The translations under genes and the position numbers were made by a program. 64,000 nucleotides of DNA from Chelonoidis abingdonii (Eukaryota; Chordata; Testudines; Testudinidae), in the NCBI RefSeq assembly GCF_003597395.2, contig NC_133769.1, positions 47,224,266 to 47,288,265 on the forward strand, read 5' to 3'. This document shows positions 1-12,190 of the stretch, one piece after another. The number at the start of each line of letters is the position of its first letter. Positions within the stretch are counted from its first letter, which is position 1. A model generated the notes under the pieces. That model was given only the letters and a program-made list of their open reading frames with translations. It was not told the origin of the DNA and searched no databases.

Positions 1-2558
1 TACTCTTAGCAATTCAGGATCTTACTTTATGGCCTGTTTTCCCTTAACCGAGTAGGAAAGTCCAAACATCATCTGATTTTTGAAACTTCAAATGTAAAAT
101 GGTCCATTAACTGGGCTGATTCCATTCAGAATTCCTGGATCTTAGTGTGGAAGGTGGAATTTCCAAAACCTTCAGCAAGATAGGAATACCCAATGCCAAT
201 TCATTTCTAATGGTAACCTGGCATTCAAATCCCCTACATAACCTTGGAAACATCAGCTTTAGTGCTTAATAGAGAAAAGATTTTCTTGCACTGCTTTTCA
301 TTTGTTACACAGATTCAAACAACAGCAAAATGGCTGCACACAAAATGTGACCATGGCTATACCGAGTTCATGCTTTTAATGTAAAAATTACTTATTGATT
401 TAAGGGATTAGGTGGGCATAGCATGTGCAGGTAGACGAAAGGAATACATAAAAATCCTATCCACAGAAAAAATTGGGGTTTCTTTTTCATTTCTGTACAA
501 GGAAATCCATAGAGTACAAAATATAGATTTATTAAACCACTGGGCAGCATCTGGGTCTGATTCCCCACTCACTTAAAGCAGATATACAGTGGTATAACTC
601 TACTGACATCCCTACAGTTTGTAGTTAAACTTCAAGTAATCTTTCTGTTACACATGAGCATTAACTACTTCCACTAAGAATTTTCTGGATTATTTTTTTC
701 AATGTTGAAAAGGTTTTTCTCCTGTGTTATAACTGAGAGAAGATTATTCTTTGACAGTTGACCTCAAAAGGACCCAGACTGAGTCATCCTAAAGATTTTG
801 CTGTTGGAAATTATATTGTTCTAATCCTGCCTGTACTGCAGGGAATTGAAGAGAACCATGGCATTTATAATTGCCCTTGGAGCCAATCCTGAAGGTGATG
901 TCATTCCTATTAAAATTCTTGTGTGTACATTGTGGACAAGAATGTTGAGATGCTCTGATATAGTGTCAGAATAAGATGTCATTTTTATTATTTTCTTTGG
1001 TTTCCCCCCCCCCCCCATTAGTGGGGAAATATGAATATTCATTTGTTTTCCAGCGCTATCCTCAACATAGCTGTTGCTTCCCTCCTGATTGTTCAGAAGA
1101 ACGGAAGAAATGAGGAAGAGTGGGAGAATAGACGATTGCAAGAAAGGGAGAAGAAATCATATAACAAATAAGTAAAACCACATCTGGTTTGTGAATAACG
1201 CATTAGACATGAAGGAGAGAAAAGCTATGAGCACTCCTATAAATGCCCAAATGAATAAAGGCAACAAATATGACAATTCCAATAGGACTTCCCAATATGT
1301 CACTAAAAAAATAACATACATAATCCTGATCTAGTGAATTTAAGCGCATCTTAGTGGGAAATACCTGAATGATTGAAATCAAACATTCTATCCTGAAATA
1401 AAACTTTATAATGAAGGATTTAATGCCTACCCAGCTAACAGCATCTTTAAAAAAATGAGAAATAAAAAGATTCAAACTTTTGGAGACAGTGAATTAGTTA
1501 AAAGATCTTTGACAGCAAATCCAATTCCGACACACAGCATATCTCTCTGATCTTGGAATATTTGACAGTGCTAAGTTTAGTGGTTATGTTGTTTTTTTTA
1601 CAGGAGAAATGGGAGAGAAAATGAAGGAGCCTGTCAGAGAAATTGGAAACAAACTTTCTGGCACAGTTTCTATCTATAGTGCTGTTCTGGTTCATTGTAT
1701 TAAAGAGCAAAGAATGGGTAAATTTCTAAAACGAAACTCAGTGCACAATGTAAAAAGGAGGAATATGTTTAGAAAATTACATCTACATAAAGTAAATAAG
1801 GTTTATGACAGATTTTCAGTGCAGCATGCTTTTTTAATGGTGTGAGCCCTATATATGTAAATAATTGATAAGTAAATAAAAAAATTAAAAGCTCAATTGT
1901 GAGCTTTCCTCTGTGTCTGCACAGAGAATAAGGGGTGTGGAAAAGGTACTCTTGCCTCCCTAGATGGCTATCTGCCTCACTGGGACTAAGCAGGGAGACA
2001 GTAGTCACTAGTGGGCTGCTACTCTGTCTTGCCCAGAAGGCAGGGAGGGGTGAGAGGTGACTGTAGCCTTGGTTCTGTGCCTCCACTACCAAAACAGAAG
2101 CCCAAGCACCAAAGCTGATAAAGAGGGCGAAGTTTGTTTGAATGTATGTTTGTTTTAAAGGGACAATTAAAAATAAACCATCAAACTAAGACACTCTACT
2201 GCACACACAATCCCTTCCCCACCACCGTCGAGAGGATGAGAGAACAAACCACATGTGACAAATGTATAATCACATTACTTAAGGCACTATTGGAAGACAT
2301 TCAGATACTTAATAGTGATGAGAACAGTATAAATATTTATAAGTATCTCCAGAAAAATTGTTAGTGCAGATTAGTCCCTTCCTGGAGCAAAAGGGAAGCA
2401 AGGATCATATTGGACTCTCTTAGCCCCTTGTTAGGACTAGATAGTAACCCTAAATTCCAGTCCTAAATGAATAAAATGGATACAAATCCCTTATGCATTA
2501 AAGAATTTTGCTGCTGTGTATATTGCTGATGGTAGAATCCATATTTGATTAGCTTCAC
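1..2558. other. Unclassified AT-rich sequence, no gene seen
   Basis: No open frame here resembles a known protein and none is long enough to argue for an exon. A run of 13 C lies at 1004-1016. A more GC-rich patch at about 1890-2100 could be an old repeat, but I cannot name it. I see no promoter or RNA gene. Confidence 0.6.
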
Positions 2559-3129
2559 TGTAACAGAGTTCCTGGTGGTTCCCCCTTGGGAAAGTCGGTG
2601 AACCTGACCATTCCCACTTATCTACACTGGAAGTTCCAGCACAGGCCCCACCTCCTGTCCTTTGTTGGCCTTCTTAAATCTCTCCTGATGTGGGATTAAA
2701 ATAAAGTCACAAAACCCAATGTGTTCAGAGATAATCCCTCCCTATAGCTTAAGCAAAATGGGGGAGAGGAGGGGAGTGGAGTGTCTACAGCACTTCCAGG
2801 GATCCAGCAACAACATAGTGGGTTTGGGGAAATTCCTCTGGCAGGGTCTCTGAGTTAGGCTCAGCCTGTCTATCTTACCCTGGGATTCTGCTGTACTCTC
2901 CTCAGCGCCAGGGTGAAGGTCTCTTGGCTAGGGGTTCTCTCCATGGCTTCAGGAGTCACTACAGCAGTCTGCTCTTGGGGCAGTCCCACTCCTCCCTGCC
3001 CCCACTAACTGCATTTTCTTTGTTATCAAGAATAACAGGTCCAGAGGAGTGGGGCTACCCCTCCCACCCGAACCTCTCTGGTGCCTTCCCTGTCTGTGTA
3101 GGGTCATTCTTTAGCATGAGCCCTGCTCA
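2559..3129 (-). repeat. 3' LTR of the gypsy element
   Basis: It matches 8107-8702 through many shared blocks, for example AGAGATAA, the stretch around CATAGTGGGTTT, GGTCTCTGAGT, TCTGCTGTACTCTC and GGCTAGGGGTTC. It begins TG and can be ended at CA (3129). It is moderately diverged from its partner, so the insertion is old. No open frame inside it is meaningful. Confidence 0.8.
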
Positions 3130-3156
3130 TGGCTGGAGAGCCAGGTACCAATTCAT

Positions 3157-3843
3157 GAAAAGGACCTAGGGGTTACAGTGGACGAGAAGCTGGATATGAG
3201 TCAACAGTGTGCCCTTGTTGCCAAGAAGGCTAAGAGCATTTTGAGCTATATATGTAGGGGCATTGCCAACAGATGAAGGGACATGATCATTCCCCTCTAT
3301 TCAACATTGGTGAGGTCTCATCTGGAGTACTGTGTCCAGTTTTGGGCCTCACACTACAAGAAGGATGTGGAAAAATCGGCAAGAGTCCAACGAAGGGCAA
3401 CAAAAATTATTAGGAGGCTGGAGCACATGACTTATGAGGAGAGGCTGAGGGAACTGGGATTGTTTAGTCTGCAGAAGAGAAGAATGAGGGGGGATTTGAT
3501 AGCTGCTTTCAACTACCTGAAAGGGGGTTCCAAAGAGGATGGATCTAGACTGATCTCAGTGGTAGCAGATGACAGAACAAGGAGTAAATGATCTCAAGTT
3601 GCAGTGGGAGAGGTTTAGGTTGAATATTAGGAAAAACTTTTTCACTAGGAGAGTGGTGAAGCACTGGAATGGGTTACCTAGTGAGGTGGTGGAATCTCCT
3701 TTCTTAGAGGTTTTAAGGTCAAGTTTGACAAAGCTCTGGCCGGGATGATTTAGTTGGGAATTGGTCCTGCTTTGAGCAAGGGGTTGGACTGGATGACCTC
3801 CTGAAGTCCCTTCCAACCCTGACATTTTATGATTCTATGATTC
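3157..3843 (+). mobile_element. CR1 LINE, 5'-truncated, 3' end of ORF2
   Basis: An open stretch at 3283-3591 encodes the C-terminal CR1 ORF2 region after the RT core, with the signatures [22 protein letters not shown] and AAFNYLKGG. The frame breaks at about 3585, and the remainder (WNGLP-type block) continues in another frame. The 3' end carries the CR1 octamer-like tail (ATTCTATG repeats, near 3830). ATTCATGA occurs at both edges but overlaps the tail repeat, so it is weak evidence for a target duplication. It lies inside the older gypsy element in the opposite orientation. Confidence 0.93.
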
Positions 3844-3844
3844 A

Positions 3845-4250
3845 TGATCCTTGCATTTGTATCCTTCATTTTCATAGCCATCGGAGGAGCACATCGTCTG
3901 AGATGAGCGAAAAGGGGTTCCCCAGCAGCTAATAGTGCAAGGTGTCAACAGCTGATTCCATGGCCAGGACTTCCTTTTCTATTATTCTCTTTCACGTAGG
4001 AACAGCTTTCAGTTTAAACAATATATGGGGCATTCCTTTCACTCAAAGGTCTGGAAGAACACGGCCCCAAATTCCATGTCCAATCCATCCATTTGGAGTA
4101 TAAATTCTGAAGAGCACCAGATCATGACACAATGTCTCCTTCAATGTTTTAAAGGCCATATCACACTTCTCTGACCACTGCATTTTCTAAAGTCTCTCAT
4201 CTCTTGTCAGATCAGTAAGGGAGGCTGTGATGGTGGCAAGAAAGAAATGA
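3845..4250 (-). pseudogene. Gypsy RNase H region, degenerate
   Basis: In broken minus-strand frames the region reads as the RNase H part of a Ty3/gypsy polyprotein. Visible pieces include an ETLCHDLVL-like block and an ESAVDTLHYYLLG-like block followed by a degenerate DHAPLRWL-like block. It lies directly downstream of the RT fragments in element orientation. A CR1 insertion separates it from the 3' LTR. Several stops are present. Confidence 0.65.
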
Positions 4251-4559
4251 ATTGCTGGTAGTATCCAGTCATCCCCCAAAATTGCCTAACCTGTTTCTTT
4301 GTTGTGAGTATTGGCTAGTTGGCCAAAGTCTGTACTTTGCCCATGAGTGGATGTATAGGTCCACCTCCAACCACATACCCCAGGTTCGCTCCAGGTATGT
4401 GGTCGGAGGTGAGCGTATTCATCTACTTGTGGACAAAGAACACAAAAGACCCCAGGTATGTGGTCTCGCTATTTCCATAGCTATACATAGCCAGGTTGGA
4501 AGTCAGGCCAGATTTGGTGAACAACTTTAGTATTGTAGTGATATGGCATAGATGGCTGT

Positions 4560-5290
4560 CCCAGCCTAGGCTTTATATTACTATATCATCTCGATACGCT
4601 GCGGCATAACGTCTATGTGGAAGGAGCACCCGATTCATTAACCTCTGAAAGGTTGCTGCTGCCCTATGCAGCCTGCATGGCATTGTCAGAAAGTGTAACA
4701 GTGCACACTGTCTTTTCCCTGGATTTTGGAGTCAGTGGGATCTGTTGGTAACCTTTTGTAAGTCAATTGTGGACAGGTACCTGGCTGCCCTAAACCATTC
4801 CAATAGCTTGTCCACCCATGGAACGGGGTATGCATCAAACTTGGAGATTGTGTTGATCTTGCAAACATCAGTGCAAAACCTTGTTGTGCCATAGGGCTTC
4901 AAGATGACAAATATAGGGCTTTACCATTCCCTATGGAAGTCCTCCACTATGCCCAGGTCTAGCATCACTTGGAGTTTGGTCTTGATGATGTCCCACATCT
5001 TCTTGTGTAGGGATGAAGTGTACTCCCTCACCATATGACCTTGGACAGTCTCAATGTGATGATACATTAGGTGGATATGCCCAGGAAGGGCAGAGAATTC
5101 CTGAGGGAATTCTTGTACCACGTGATCCATATAAACTTTTTGTTCGAGCCCGAGTGTCTCCCCTAACTTGATAGCGTTATCAGTCTCTGTTATTATCTCA
5201 GTTTCTAGTTTGGGGTTGGTGGCAAGGGACGTGGTAAGGAAGGCTTCCCTGTCACACCACGCTGTTAGAAGGGTTGATATGGTAGTTTTG
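4560..5290 (-). pseudogene. Gypsy reverse transcriptase fragments
   Basis: Minus-strand frames at 5130-4921 and 4892-4686 carry the N-terminal RT region. An IKTKLQVMLDLGIVE block matches the entry segment of gypsy RTs, and a later frame holds an RTF-x-DVCKINT-type stretch in degenerate form. Near 4650-4575 another frame shows FQRLMN and then YRDDIV, where the family has Y-L/V-DD. The active-site Asp pair is present but its second position is Arg. At least three frames are needed to follow the domain. It lies downstream of the integrase, which is the unusual feature of this element. Confidence 0.75.
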
Positions 5291-5389
5291 AGTGTCTTTT
5301 CTTTTCTTCAAGTGTTATACCTTATAATTTATGGTCACAACACTTCAAAAGGCCCCTGCCATTGAGCCAGTAGTTCTGTGTTTGGCAAC

Positions 5390-6300
5390 AGCAGAACTCA
5401 GTCCCCCAGCTCGAAATTTTGTAACTGGCCTCTGCAGTTGTATGTCACCGCCTGATGTTGTTGGGCCTCCTACAGGTTCTCACGGGTGAAGGCCCCCAAC
5501 TTTTTAAGCTACTCATGCAACTGTCAGACATATTGGACTAAGTTTTCTGCTAATGATCCCTGGCTTTCCCAGGACTCCTATAATAAATCAAGGATGCCTG
5601 GGCCTGACAGCCGTATAGGAACTCAAAGGGGGAGAAACCCGTGATGGCTTGGAGAACCTCCCAGACAGCAAATACTAACAGAGGAAACAGTTGATCGCAG
5701 TGTTTGGCATCTGTGGTGACAAACTTCTTAAGCATCTTCTTAAGGGTCTTGTTAAAATGTTCCACCAAGCCACAAGTCTGCAGATGGTAAACTGATGTTT
5801 TTAACTTGTCTATCTTCTGGAGACTACATAAGTCCTGTATCAGATTGGATGGCATACCCTGGAAAAGAGTTTAATTATCTCTCTTGCTATTGTGCTTCCA
5901 TTGGTAGATGGCAGGAAAAGGCCTTCCGGGTAATGTGTTGCATAATCAACTATTACCAAAATAAACTGATGGCCTGCCAAACTCTTTTGTAAGGGACCAC
6001 TAGATCTAACTCTATCCTCTCAAAGGGGGTTTTTACTAGGGGCAGAGAGACAAGAGGTGCCTGTTTGACCCCCTTAGCCCCTAACAATTAGTAGTCTGGA
6101 AACGAAGTGCAGTAGTCCGCAATGTCCCACAATACCCCTGGCCACTAAGAGTGGTCCATAAGCTGATCAAAGTTTTTCTCCCCCGCTAGATGTTCTGCAC
6201 AGGGGACCTCATGGGCCAAGCAGAGTATCTCCTGCCTATCCATTTTGGGGACTACCAGTTGGGCCCTAGTTTCCAAGGTCTGCCTTGCTGACTTTATGCA
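5390..6300 (-). pseudogene. Gypsy integrase, degenerate
   Basis: The clearest part is the open frame 5855-5550, with TSVYHLQTCGLVEHFNKTLK and GFSPFEFLYG, the C-terminal half of the catalytic core (family: YHPQTDGLVERFN, GFSPFELLYG). Upstream on the minus strand a broken frame reads a zinc-binding-like block (LAHEVPCAEHLAGEK then DYCTSFPDY), consistent with an HHCC finger. Downstream (5540-5390) a QWQGPFEV-like C-terminal block is visible. Integrase comes before RT in this element. Stops at several points make it non-functional. Confidence 0.85.
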
Positions 6301-6388
6301 ATAAAGCCATTCTTCCTGTAATTCAAACCAGGGCCATTGCTTCTCTCTCTCTCTGAGGGTCTATGCCTTTCCCATTTACTATGGCTAA

Positions 6389-6946
6389 TTAGTCATATGT
6401 GTGGGAGAGGGTGGAGTTCATTCGCGATTCCTGCAAAAAGTTGGAGTCTAAGATGAGGATATCTGCGTGGGCATTATAGATCTTTGCTTTGGGAGGAGGG
6501 CTTGTGTGGGATGAGGGTTGGTTTGAAGGTCCCTCTCCAGAGTTGCTGAATTCACTCACCTCTACCCACGCCGGTTCTAAATCAGAGTGACTTAGGTCCG
6601 TAGGTTGTGGGTTTGCTACCTCTGCCAGAACCTCATTGAATTGCTCCCAGTCCCTGCTTGTATAACAGGATAGACCAACATGGATGCTAAGCCCAGCCAC
6701 ATATTCGCTGATAGTCCTTCCACCTCCAGTTGTACTTGCTGTGTGGGGTAAGGCCTTACGTCCCCACGGACACACTGGAGGAATACCGTTCCTCCAGTAT
6801 CCTTCCGAGTCTGCGACCTGCTGGCAGTTCAGAATCTGATTACATACTGAGTCCACCAGCTCTATTACTTTCTTACCCTCTACACACACCAGCACAAGTA
6901 GTTTGGTGGGGCTTTTCTTATCGGCCCTAGATTCTGCAGTCCACAC
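6389..6946 (-). pseudogene. Gypsy protease region, active site altered
   Basis: An open minus frame of 185 codons starts close to the zinc knuckle. Residues about 22-40 read LVCVEGKKVIELVDSVCNQI, which resembles the flap and active-site entry of gypsy aspartic proteases (usually V-D-S-G). The catalytic Gly is Val here. The rest is low-complexity Ser/Pro-rich sequence between protease and integrase and has no domain I recognise. The open length is probably chance survival. Confidence 0.6.
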
Positions 6947-6959
6947 TCACCCAGAGTCA

Positions 6960-8000
6960 CGTTCCATATAGTGGTCATCCCTACAGAAGTGGCCTGCCTG
7001 TCCACAGGAGCAGCACTTCCTGACTGACAGTGCGGATGTCTGGGGTTGCATGACCAGCCATGCCCTGTCTATCTGGTTTCTCTGGAGCTATGCCAAAGTT
7101 TCTACCATGTGGGACTGAAGGTTCTTTGGGGTGGTAGACGGTTCTGTCAAGCTGCTGTCCTTCCTTGCTGTTCTGGCATGGAGGCCCAGCTTCAGTTCTG
7201 CAATTGTGGGTCCTCGTGAGACCCCATCAGGTCTTGTGCCCCACGTAACTGGTTATTGACAGATGTCTCTATCTCTCTGGGTCCAGGGATGTTGGACTGG
7301 TTATAGGGAGCTAAGTAGTTTTCTATCAGATTCATGGTGTCCTTCATTGTCTAAAGCCAATGCCTTAACACCAAGACATGATTCCTATACCCTGTCTGGG
7401 ATTCCAGCTTCAATCACTGGTGCACTGATATCTCAACTTCCAGGGTACTGTCTGTATATGTGCCCACAGAGGGTACACCTCTTCTGGAACTACCACCAGT
7501 GAGTCTCCTCAGTGATGTCTACATGACCAAGGATCACGTCTTTTACCTTTGCGTAGTTTCAGACCGATGCTGAGTCAAGTTCCTGGTAGGTGGTTTGGGC
7601 TGGTCCTGACAAATGGGATGCCATTAGCATGGCCCAGTGTTCCGGGGCCCACCCTGTGGCATATGCAGACTTCTCGTAAGTGGTGAGGAATGCCTTGGGG
7701 TCATCATCTGGGTCCATCTTTTCCAGCTTCACTGGGATGGGAATTGCATTGGGGAAGTAGAGGGGGGCAGAGCTAGTGTTCACTGCATCCCTCCCGCTCG
7801 ACCCTTGAGGTTGGAGCACAGACAGCGTCTGTTGCAGTAGGTTCTGTTACTGCTCCTATTGGCATGGGGCTACTTTCCTTATTAGCTGTTGTTGCTGTTG
7901 CTGCACCAGCTGTTGTTGTTGCTGGGAGGTGAGCTGATGCTACTCTTGCTGCAGGGTGGCCTGCTGCTGATGATTTTCAGTGACCCATTTTAGCAGGATC
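6960..8000 (-). pseudogene. Gypsy gag: Q-rich N-terminus, capsid block, zinc knuckle
   Basis: At about 7975-7855 (minus) the frame is rich in Gln (runs QQQQQLVQQQQQQL, with two stops), typical of the coiled-coil N-terminus of gypsy gag. The open frame 7819-7559 has DPDDDPKAFLTTYEKSAYATGW and HWAMLMASHLSGPAQTTYQEL, a gypsy capsid-like (SCAN-related) block. Near 7050-6990 a CCSCGQAGHFC knuckle remains, with the last Cys of the CX2CX4HX4C pattern displaced. The protein would package element RNA. This copy is broken by stops. Confidence 0.75.
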
Positions 8001-8106
8001 CTCTCTAGATTCACTTCTCACAACAGACTTTACAGCCCTGGACCCCCTCACACGGTTTTTCCCCCTTCTCAGCAGGGCTGAGCAACTGCTCATTTTGTCC
8101 ATCACT

Positions 8107-8702
8107 TGTAACAAAGTCCTTAGTGGTTTCCCACTTCTGAGGGCAGGAGAATCTGACCACGCCCACTTATTTAAACCAAGTGGTTCCAATACAAGCCCCA
8201 CTTCCTTATTATTTGCAAGTGGGGTGGTTCTGCCCTTTGTGGGCCTTCTTAAGTCTCTCCAGATGGGGGATCAAAATAAAAGTCATAAATCCCAACACAT
8301 TCAGAGATAAGTCATCCCTGTAGCCCCAGCAAAAGGGGGAGGAAAGTGGCAAGTCTACAGTGCTGCCAGCTATACAGAACCAGCATAGTGGGTTTTGGGG
8401 GAATTGCTCTGGCTGGGTCTCTGAGTCAGGCTCAGTCTGTCCATCTTACCCTTGGAGTCTGCTGTACTCTCTTCAGGACCAGAATGATCCTGGCTAGGGG
8501 TTCCCTCTGAAGCTTCAGGAATCACTCCTGCAGTCTGCTACTTAGGGCAATTCTTTCCTTCTTCTCTCCCCCTCCCCGCTGACTGCAGTTTCCTCACTAT
8601 CATGCATGATTGACGGGGCCAGAGGGGGAGATCCTCTTTGCCGCCAGGTCCTCTTTGGCATCTTCCTCATCCGCGTGGGGTTTATACACTCTGTTGCACT
8701 CA
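8107..8702 (-). repeat. 5' LTR of the gypsy element
   Basis: This is the partner of 2559-3129. It starts TGTAACAAAGTCC on the plus strand and can be ended at CA (8702). It is about 25 bp longer than its partner. The internal sequence next to it (below 8107) should hold the primer-binding site, but I could not assign a tRNA with confidence. Confidence 0.8.
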
Positions 8703-10178
8703 TGTTAAGCACTCACTGCCAAAGACTGATAAAGTTCTCAGTACAGTAAATTTCACTCTACAGTAGTGGAGAGAGGAGTGCTAACTGGGGACAAATGGGG
8801 TATTGAGACAGGTGTTGTTGGCAGAGAGGATAGGCTCAAAAGCAATGTGATAGGAGACAAGATCAGAGAGGTAGCTGGGGCAAAGCTGTCAGAGTCTTTC
8901 AAGGCAAGAATATAAAGTAGGAACTCAGGGTGTGAATAAAATTAAATGTCACTAACATTATTCATTGTGGGCTTTTTCACTCCATATCATTCTATGACAA
9001 GATTTATGCTTCTTACACTTTTCATACTCATCCTTAACATGTAACAAGAGTCAGAGCCACAATATTTTTGTTTAGTCAAATGCTCTTGCACTCTCAGTCA
9101 GTATTTAGCCATAGGCACATATCATAAGAGACTACTCATTAGCATAGAAAAAAATCCAAGTTAAAAAAAATATCAAGCACTCCCATAATTAAAACAAAAT
9201 GAGAAGGGGGGCCAGAAATTCCGGGGACCAATGTGCAGATCGTCTTGCAGTTTCCAAATAACAATCTCGTCAGGAAAAAGAGATTCTGTGGCAAGGTATG
9301 CAGAGAATGCTGGAATTGTGGCCTCCAAGTCTCCACATCTTGGAGAGGCTCCAAAACTGCAGAACGTTTACTCATTTCTCTCTACAGGAGTTACTTTCTT
9401 AGAAGTTGTACTCTCCAATTTGTGCTGCTCAAAGATCCCTTCTAAGGGAGTGGGTGAGGCATAGAGCAGAAATCAATGCTGCAAGAAGAAGCATCGGTGT
9501 CTGTGTGAATATCTGCAATACTCATCCAACTGCAAAGGATCATTCCACGGGGTTTTCCACATACCTTGAAGCTACCATTCTTCACAGAGGTATTGCTTTA
9601 CCTCTCCCATAGATCTTGTGGAGCATGAAACTCATAATGGTGAACTTCTGTAAATCTCATCATACTCAGGCCCGACTGATGTCACAAACACAAGACTGTG
9701 ACTTTACCACAGTTTCAAGGAGAAGCTTAGTAAGGATTAAGAGACTCCTTACTGAAGCTCAAATTACAAGTTTTTAACAATGAAATCTGCTTTAATATGT
9801 TATCAGTTTTGCCCCAATATATAAGTAATTTTGAAACAGTCAGCTGGAAAACTTTCCACAATCTAAAGCATTGTGGCTTAGCTACAGCTGATCAGCTGTT
9901 GTTGAAAGTAGTGAGTATGGGTTACACAGTATCCAGGAGGAAGATGGTTGCCTCATCCCAGACCTCCTTACTCCCCACATATCAATTCATCTCTAATAAT
10001 TACTTTCCTAACAAATTGGCAATAAGTTTCTGTGATAAAAGTTTAAATTAATGCCCTGGATAAACTACGAACTGTTGAATATGTATTCCAATGAAAAAAA
10101 ATGAGACAACAAGATGTAGGCCTGAATCACCTAAGTGCTGAAGGAGGAGACCACAAGGCTACCATAGAACATAGCCCC
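8703..10178. other. Unclassified sequence, no gene seen
   Basis: Three short overlapping open frames at 9139-9464 lie in different phases and show no known family. I see no RNA gene or repeat I can name. A 34-codon open stretch near 9800-10050 is AT-rich and is probably noise. Confidence 0.5.
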
Positions 10179-10863
10179 ACAACAAGGACAAGTGCAGAGT
10201 TCTGCACTTAGGACGGAAGAATCCCAGGCACTGCTACTGGCTGGGGACCGACTGTCTAAGCTGCAGTTCTGCAGAAAAGGACCTGGGGATTACAGTCGAC
10301 AAGAAGCTGGATATGAGTCAACAGTGTGCCCTTGTTGCCAAGAAGGCTAACGACATATTGGGCTGCATTAGTAGGAGAATTGCCAGCAGATCGAGGGAAG
10401 TGATTATTCCCCCCTATTCGAGGACAACAAAAATGATTAGGGGCTGGGGCACATAACTTAGGAGAGGTTGAGGGAACTGGGCTTATTTAGTCTGCAGAAG
10501 AGAAGGGGGGGAGGGGAATTTGATAGCAGCCTTCAACTACCTGAAGGGAGGTTCCAAAGAGGATGGAGCTAGGCTCTTCTCAGTGGTGGCAGATGATAGA
10601 ACAAGGAGCAATGGTCTCAAGTTGCAGTGGGAGAGGTCTAGGTTGAATATTAGGAAACACTATTTCACTAGGAGGGTGGTGAAGCACTGGAATGGGTTAC
10701 CTAGGGAGGTGGTGGAATCTCCATCCTTAGAAGTTTTTAAGGCCCATCTTGACTAAGACCAGGCTGGGATGATTTAGTTGGGGTTGGTCCTGCTTTGAGC
10801 AGGGGGTTGGACTAGATGACCTCCCGAGGTCTCTTCCAACCTTAATCTTCTATGATTCTATGA
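10179..10863 (+). mobile_element. CR1 LINE with internal deletion
   Basis: It begins in the conserved AACAAGGACAAGTGCAGAG segment and ends in TATGATTCTATGATCA. The open frame 10520-10756 gives the final CR1 ORF2 region ([32 protein letters not shown]). Compared with the other copies here, about 110 bp are missing near 10419, where the segment encoding the RSHLEYC-like block should be. Otherwise it is the same subfamily as 3157-3843 and 29830-30768. Confidence 0.92.
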
Positions 10864-11192
10864 TCATAAAAAGCACACCTAAACACATTTAAAAATAAGT
10901 TTGTTTTCCTATGTATCCTTGTAGATCTGGTAATATTCACTTATATAATTTTCCAACTCCTAGCAGATAACTAGCTAGGCTGAACTCTTGTGTTGATCTC
11001 CTTTGGAACGGAACATTAACAACAACTTTATAGCACTGCAATGCATAGAGTAACAGTTTACCACTCAGCTGGGGTTTATAGCACCATCTACTGGCTGAAG
11101 TATTATCTGCAGTAATCATTGCAACTTCCACTGCCAGACAGAATCTCTTTACTAGTTCTGTCTCTGATGGATCCTGTTATGGAAACCACAAG

Positions 11193-11316
11193 CAGGGTGA
11201 CCAGACAGAAAGTGTGAAAAATCAGGACGGAGGTTGGGGGTAATAGGAGCTTATATATGAAAAAAGACCCAAAAATCGAGGCTGTCCATATAAAATTGGG
11301 ATATCTGGTCACCCTA
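11193..11316. mobile_element. hAT MITE (AGGGTGACCAGA family), copy 1
   Basis: A 124-bp element starts CAGGGTGACCAGAC and ends TCTGGTCACCCTA, so the ends are inverted repeats of about 13 bp. The flanking octamers are ACCACAAG (11185-11192) and ATCACAAA (11317-11324), 6 of 8 identical. An 8-bp duplication fits hAT elements. Two sister copies lie at 15705-15826 and 23346-23467. It has no coding capacity. Confidence 0.85.
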
Positions 11317-12190
11317 ATCACAAATCCCTTGGAATAGTCAGTACTCCTGACATGTAAAGTAGTTATAAAATTTGTGCAGGGCATTTGACATAATATGAAT
11401 ATAAATTTTTATATTGTTGTATTTTTTTATTTAGATTTTGTATTAGTTTATATTTGATTTACCACTGTAAATTTAGATGTGATGAATCCTGTATATATGT
11501 ATATGCACATGTGTATGTATGTACACTTAAAAACTTCTGTATATAGGAATATATTATACATGTTCTAAAATATCCAATCGTATTTGCAGAGTAATATTTG
11601 ACTTAAAATATATTTGCATGTAGAGGTGTTAGACTATCATTAGATAATACAGGGAGGGGTTGAAAAGATGAAACATAAGCCATCAGGAATCTGAACGTGG
11701 TCATACTGGCTAGTTTTAAGTCTGTTATTTTTGTTTGTTTTCTGTTATAAATGTACTTTGGAACACACATGATAATTAACTATAAATCTTTTTGTATACC
11801 TGACACCCTCAGAGGCTCAACAGAGGACACAAATTCATTCAAAACTAACTAGTATCTAATATGTATAAATACAGACCACATCCTAGAAATGGATGGATAT
11901 TATATATATATAGAATAAGGTTATATGTCTTAATATATCATTTAAAATTTTGTCAGGACTTTTCTAGTGTACTCCTGGAATGTGGAATCAGAATCAACCT
12001 TCTGAAATAATTAAAATCCTGAAGTATCTCAGATCAAAAAAGTGCCAAGTAGCTAATTTCCTCATGAGGAAACTCAACAACAAGAAATAGATGCATATAG
12101 AATTAAGAAGATGGGGGTAGGTGCTGAGTATCATTCATCATTGAATTCTAAGGGCGGGGGCACAAACCCCTTAATTCATAAAAGTGTAAC
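11317..12190. other. AT-rich unclassified sequence
   Basis: Simple TA/TG-rich stretches occur at 11490-11525 and about 11899-11914. No gene or nameable repeat is visible. Confidence 0.5.

Larger units (their letters stand above)
2559..8702 (-). mobile_element. Ty3/gypsy LTR retrotransposon, Gmr1-like domain order, degenerate
   Basis: The body lies between two related, diverged LTRs (2559-3129 and 8107-8702), both starting TGTAAC on the plus strand. Read on the minus strand the order is Q-rich gag, zinc knuckle, protease, integrase, reverse transcriptase, RNase H. Canonical Ty3/gypsy elements put integrase last. Integrase before RT is the arrangement described for Gmr1-like elements of deuterostomes. 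All frames carry stops and shifts, so the copy is dead. A CR1 sits between the RNase H region and the 3' LTR. I found no matching target-site duplication at the outer ends. The domain order is seen directly; the family name is inferred from it. Confidence 0.85.

Noticed and set aside
7850..7975. CAG/CTG-rich tract as an unstable microsatellite
   Set aside because: It is the Gln-rich coding start of gypsy gag on the minus strand and is interrupted throughout.
9139..9464. Three overlapping frames as a possible small gene
   Set aside because: They conflict in phase and strand, have no family and show no splice or promoter context.
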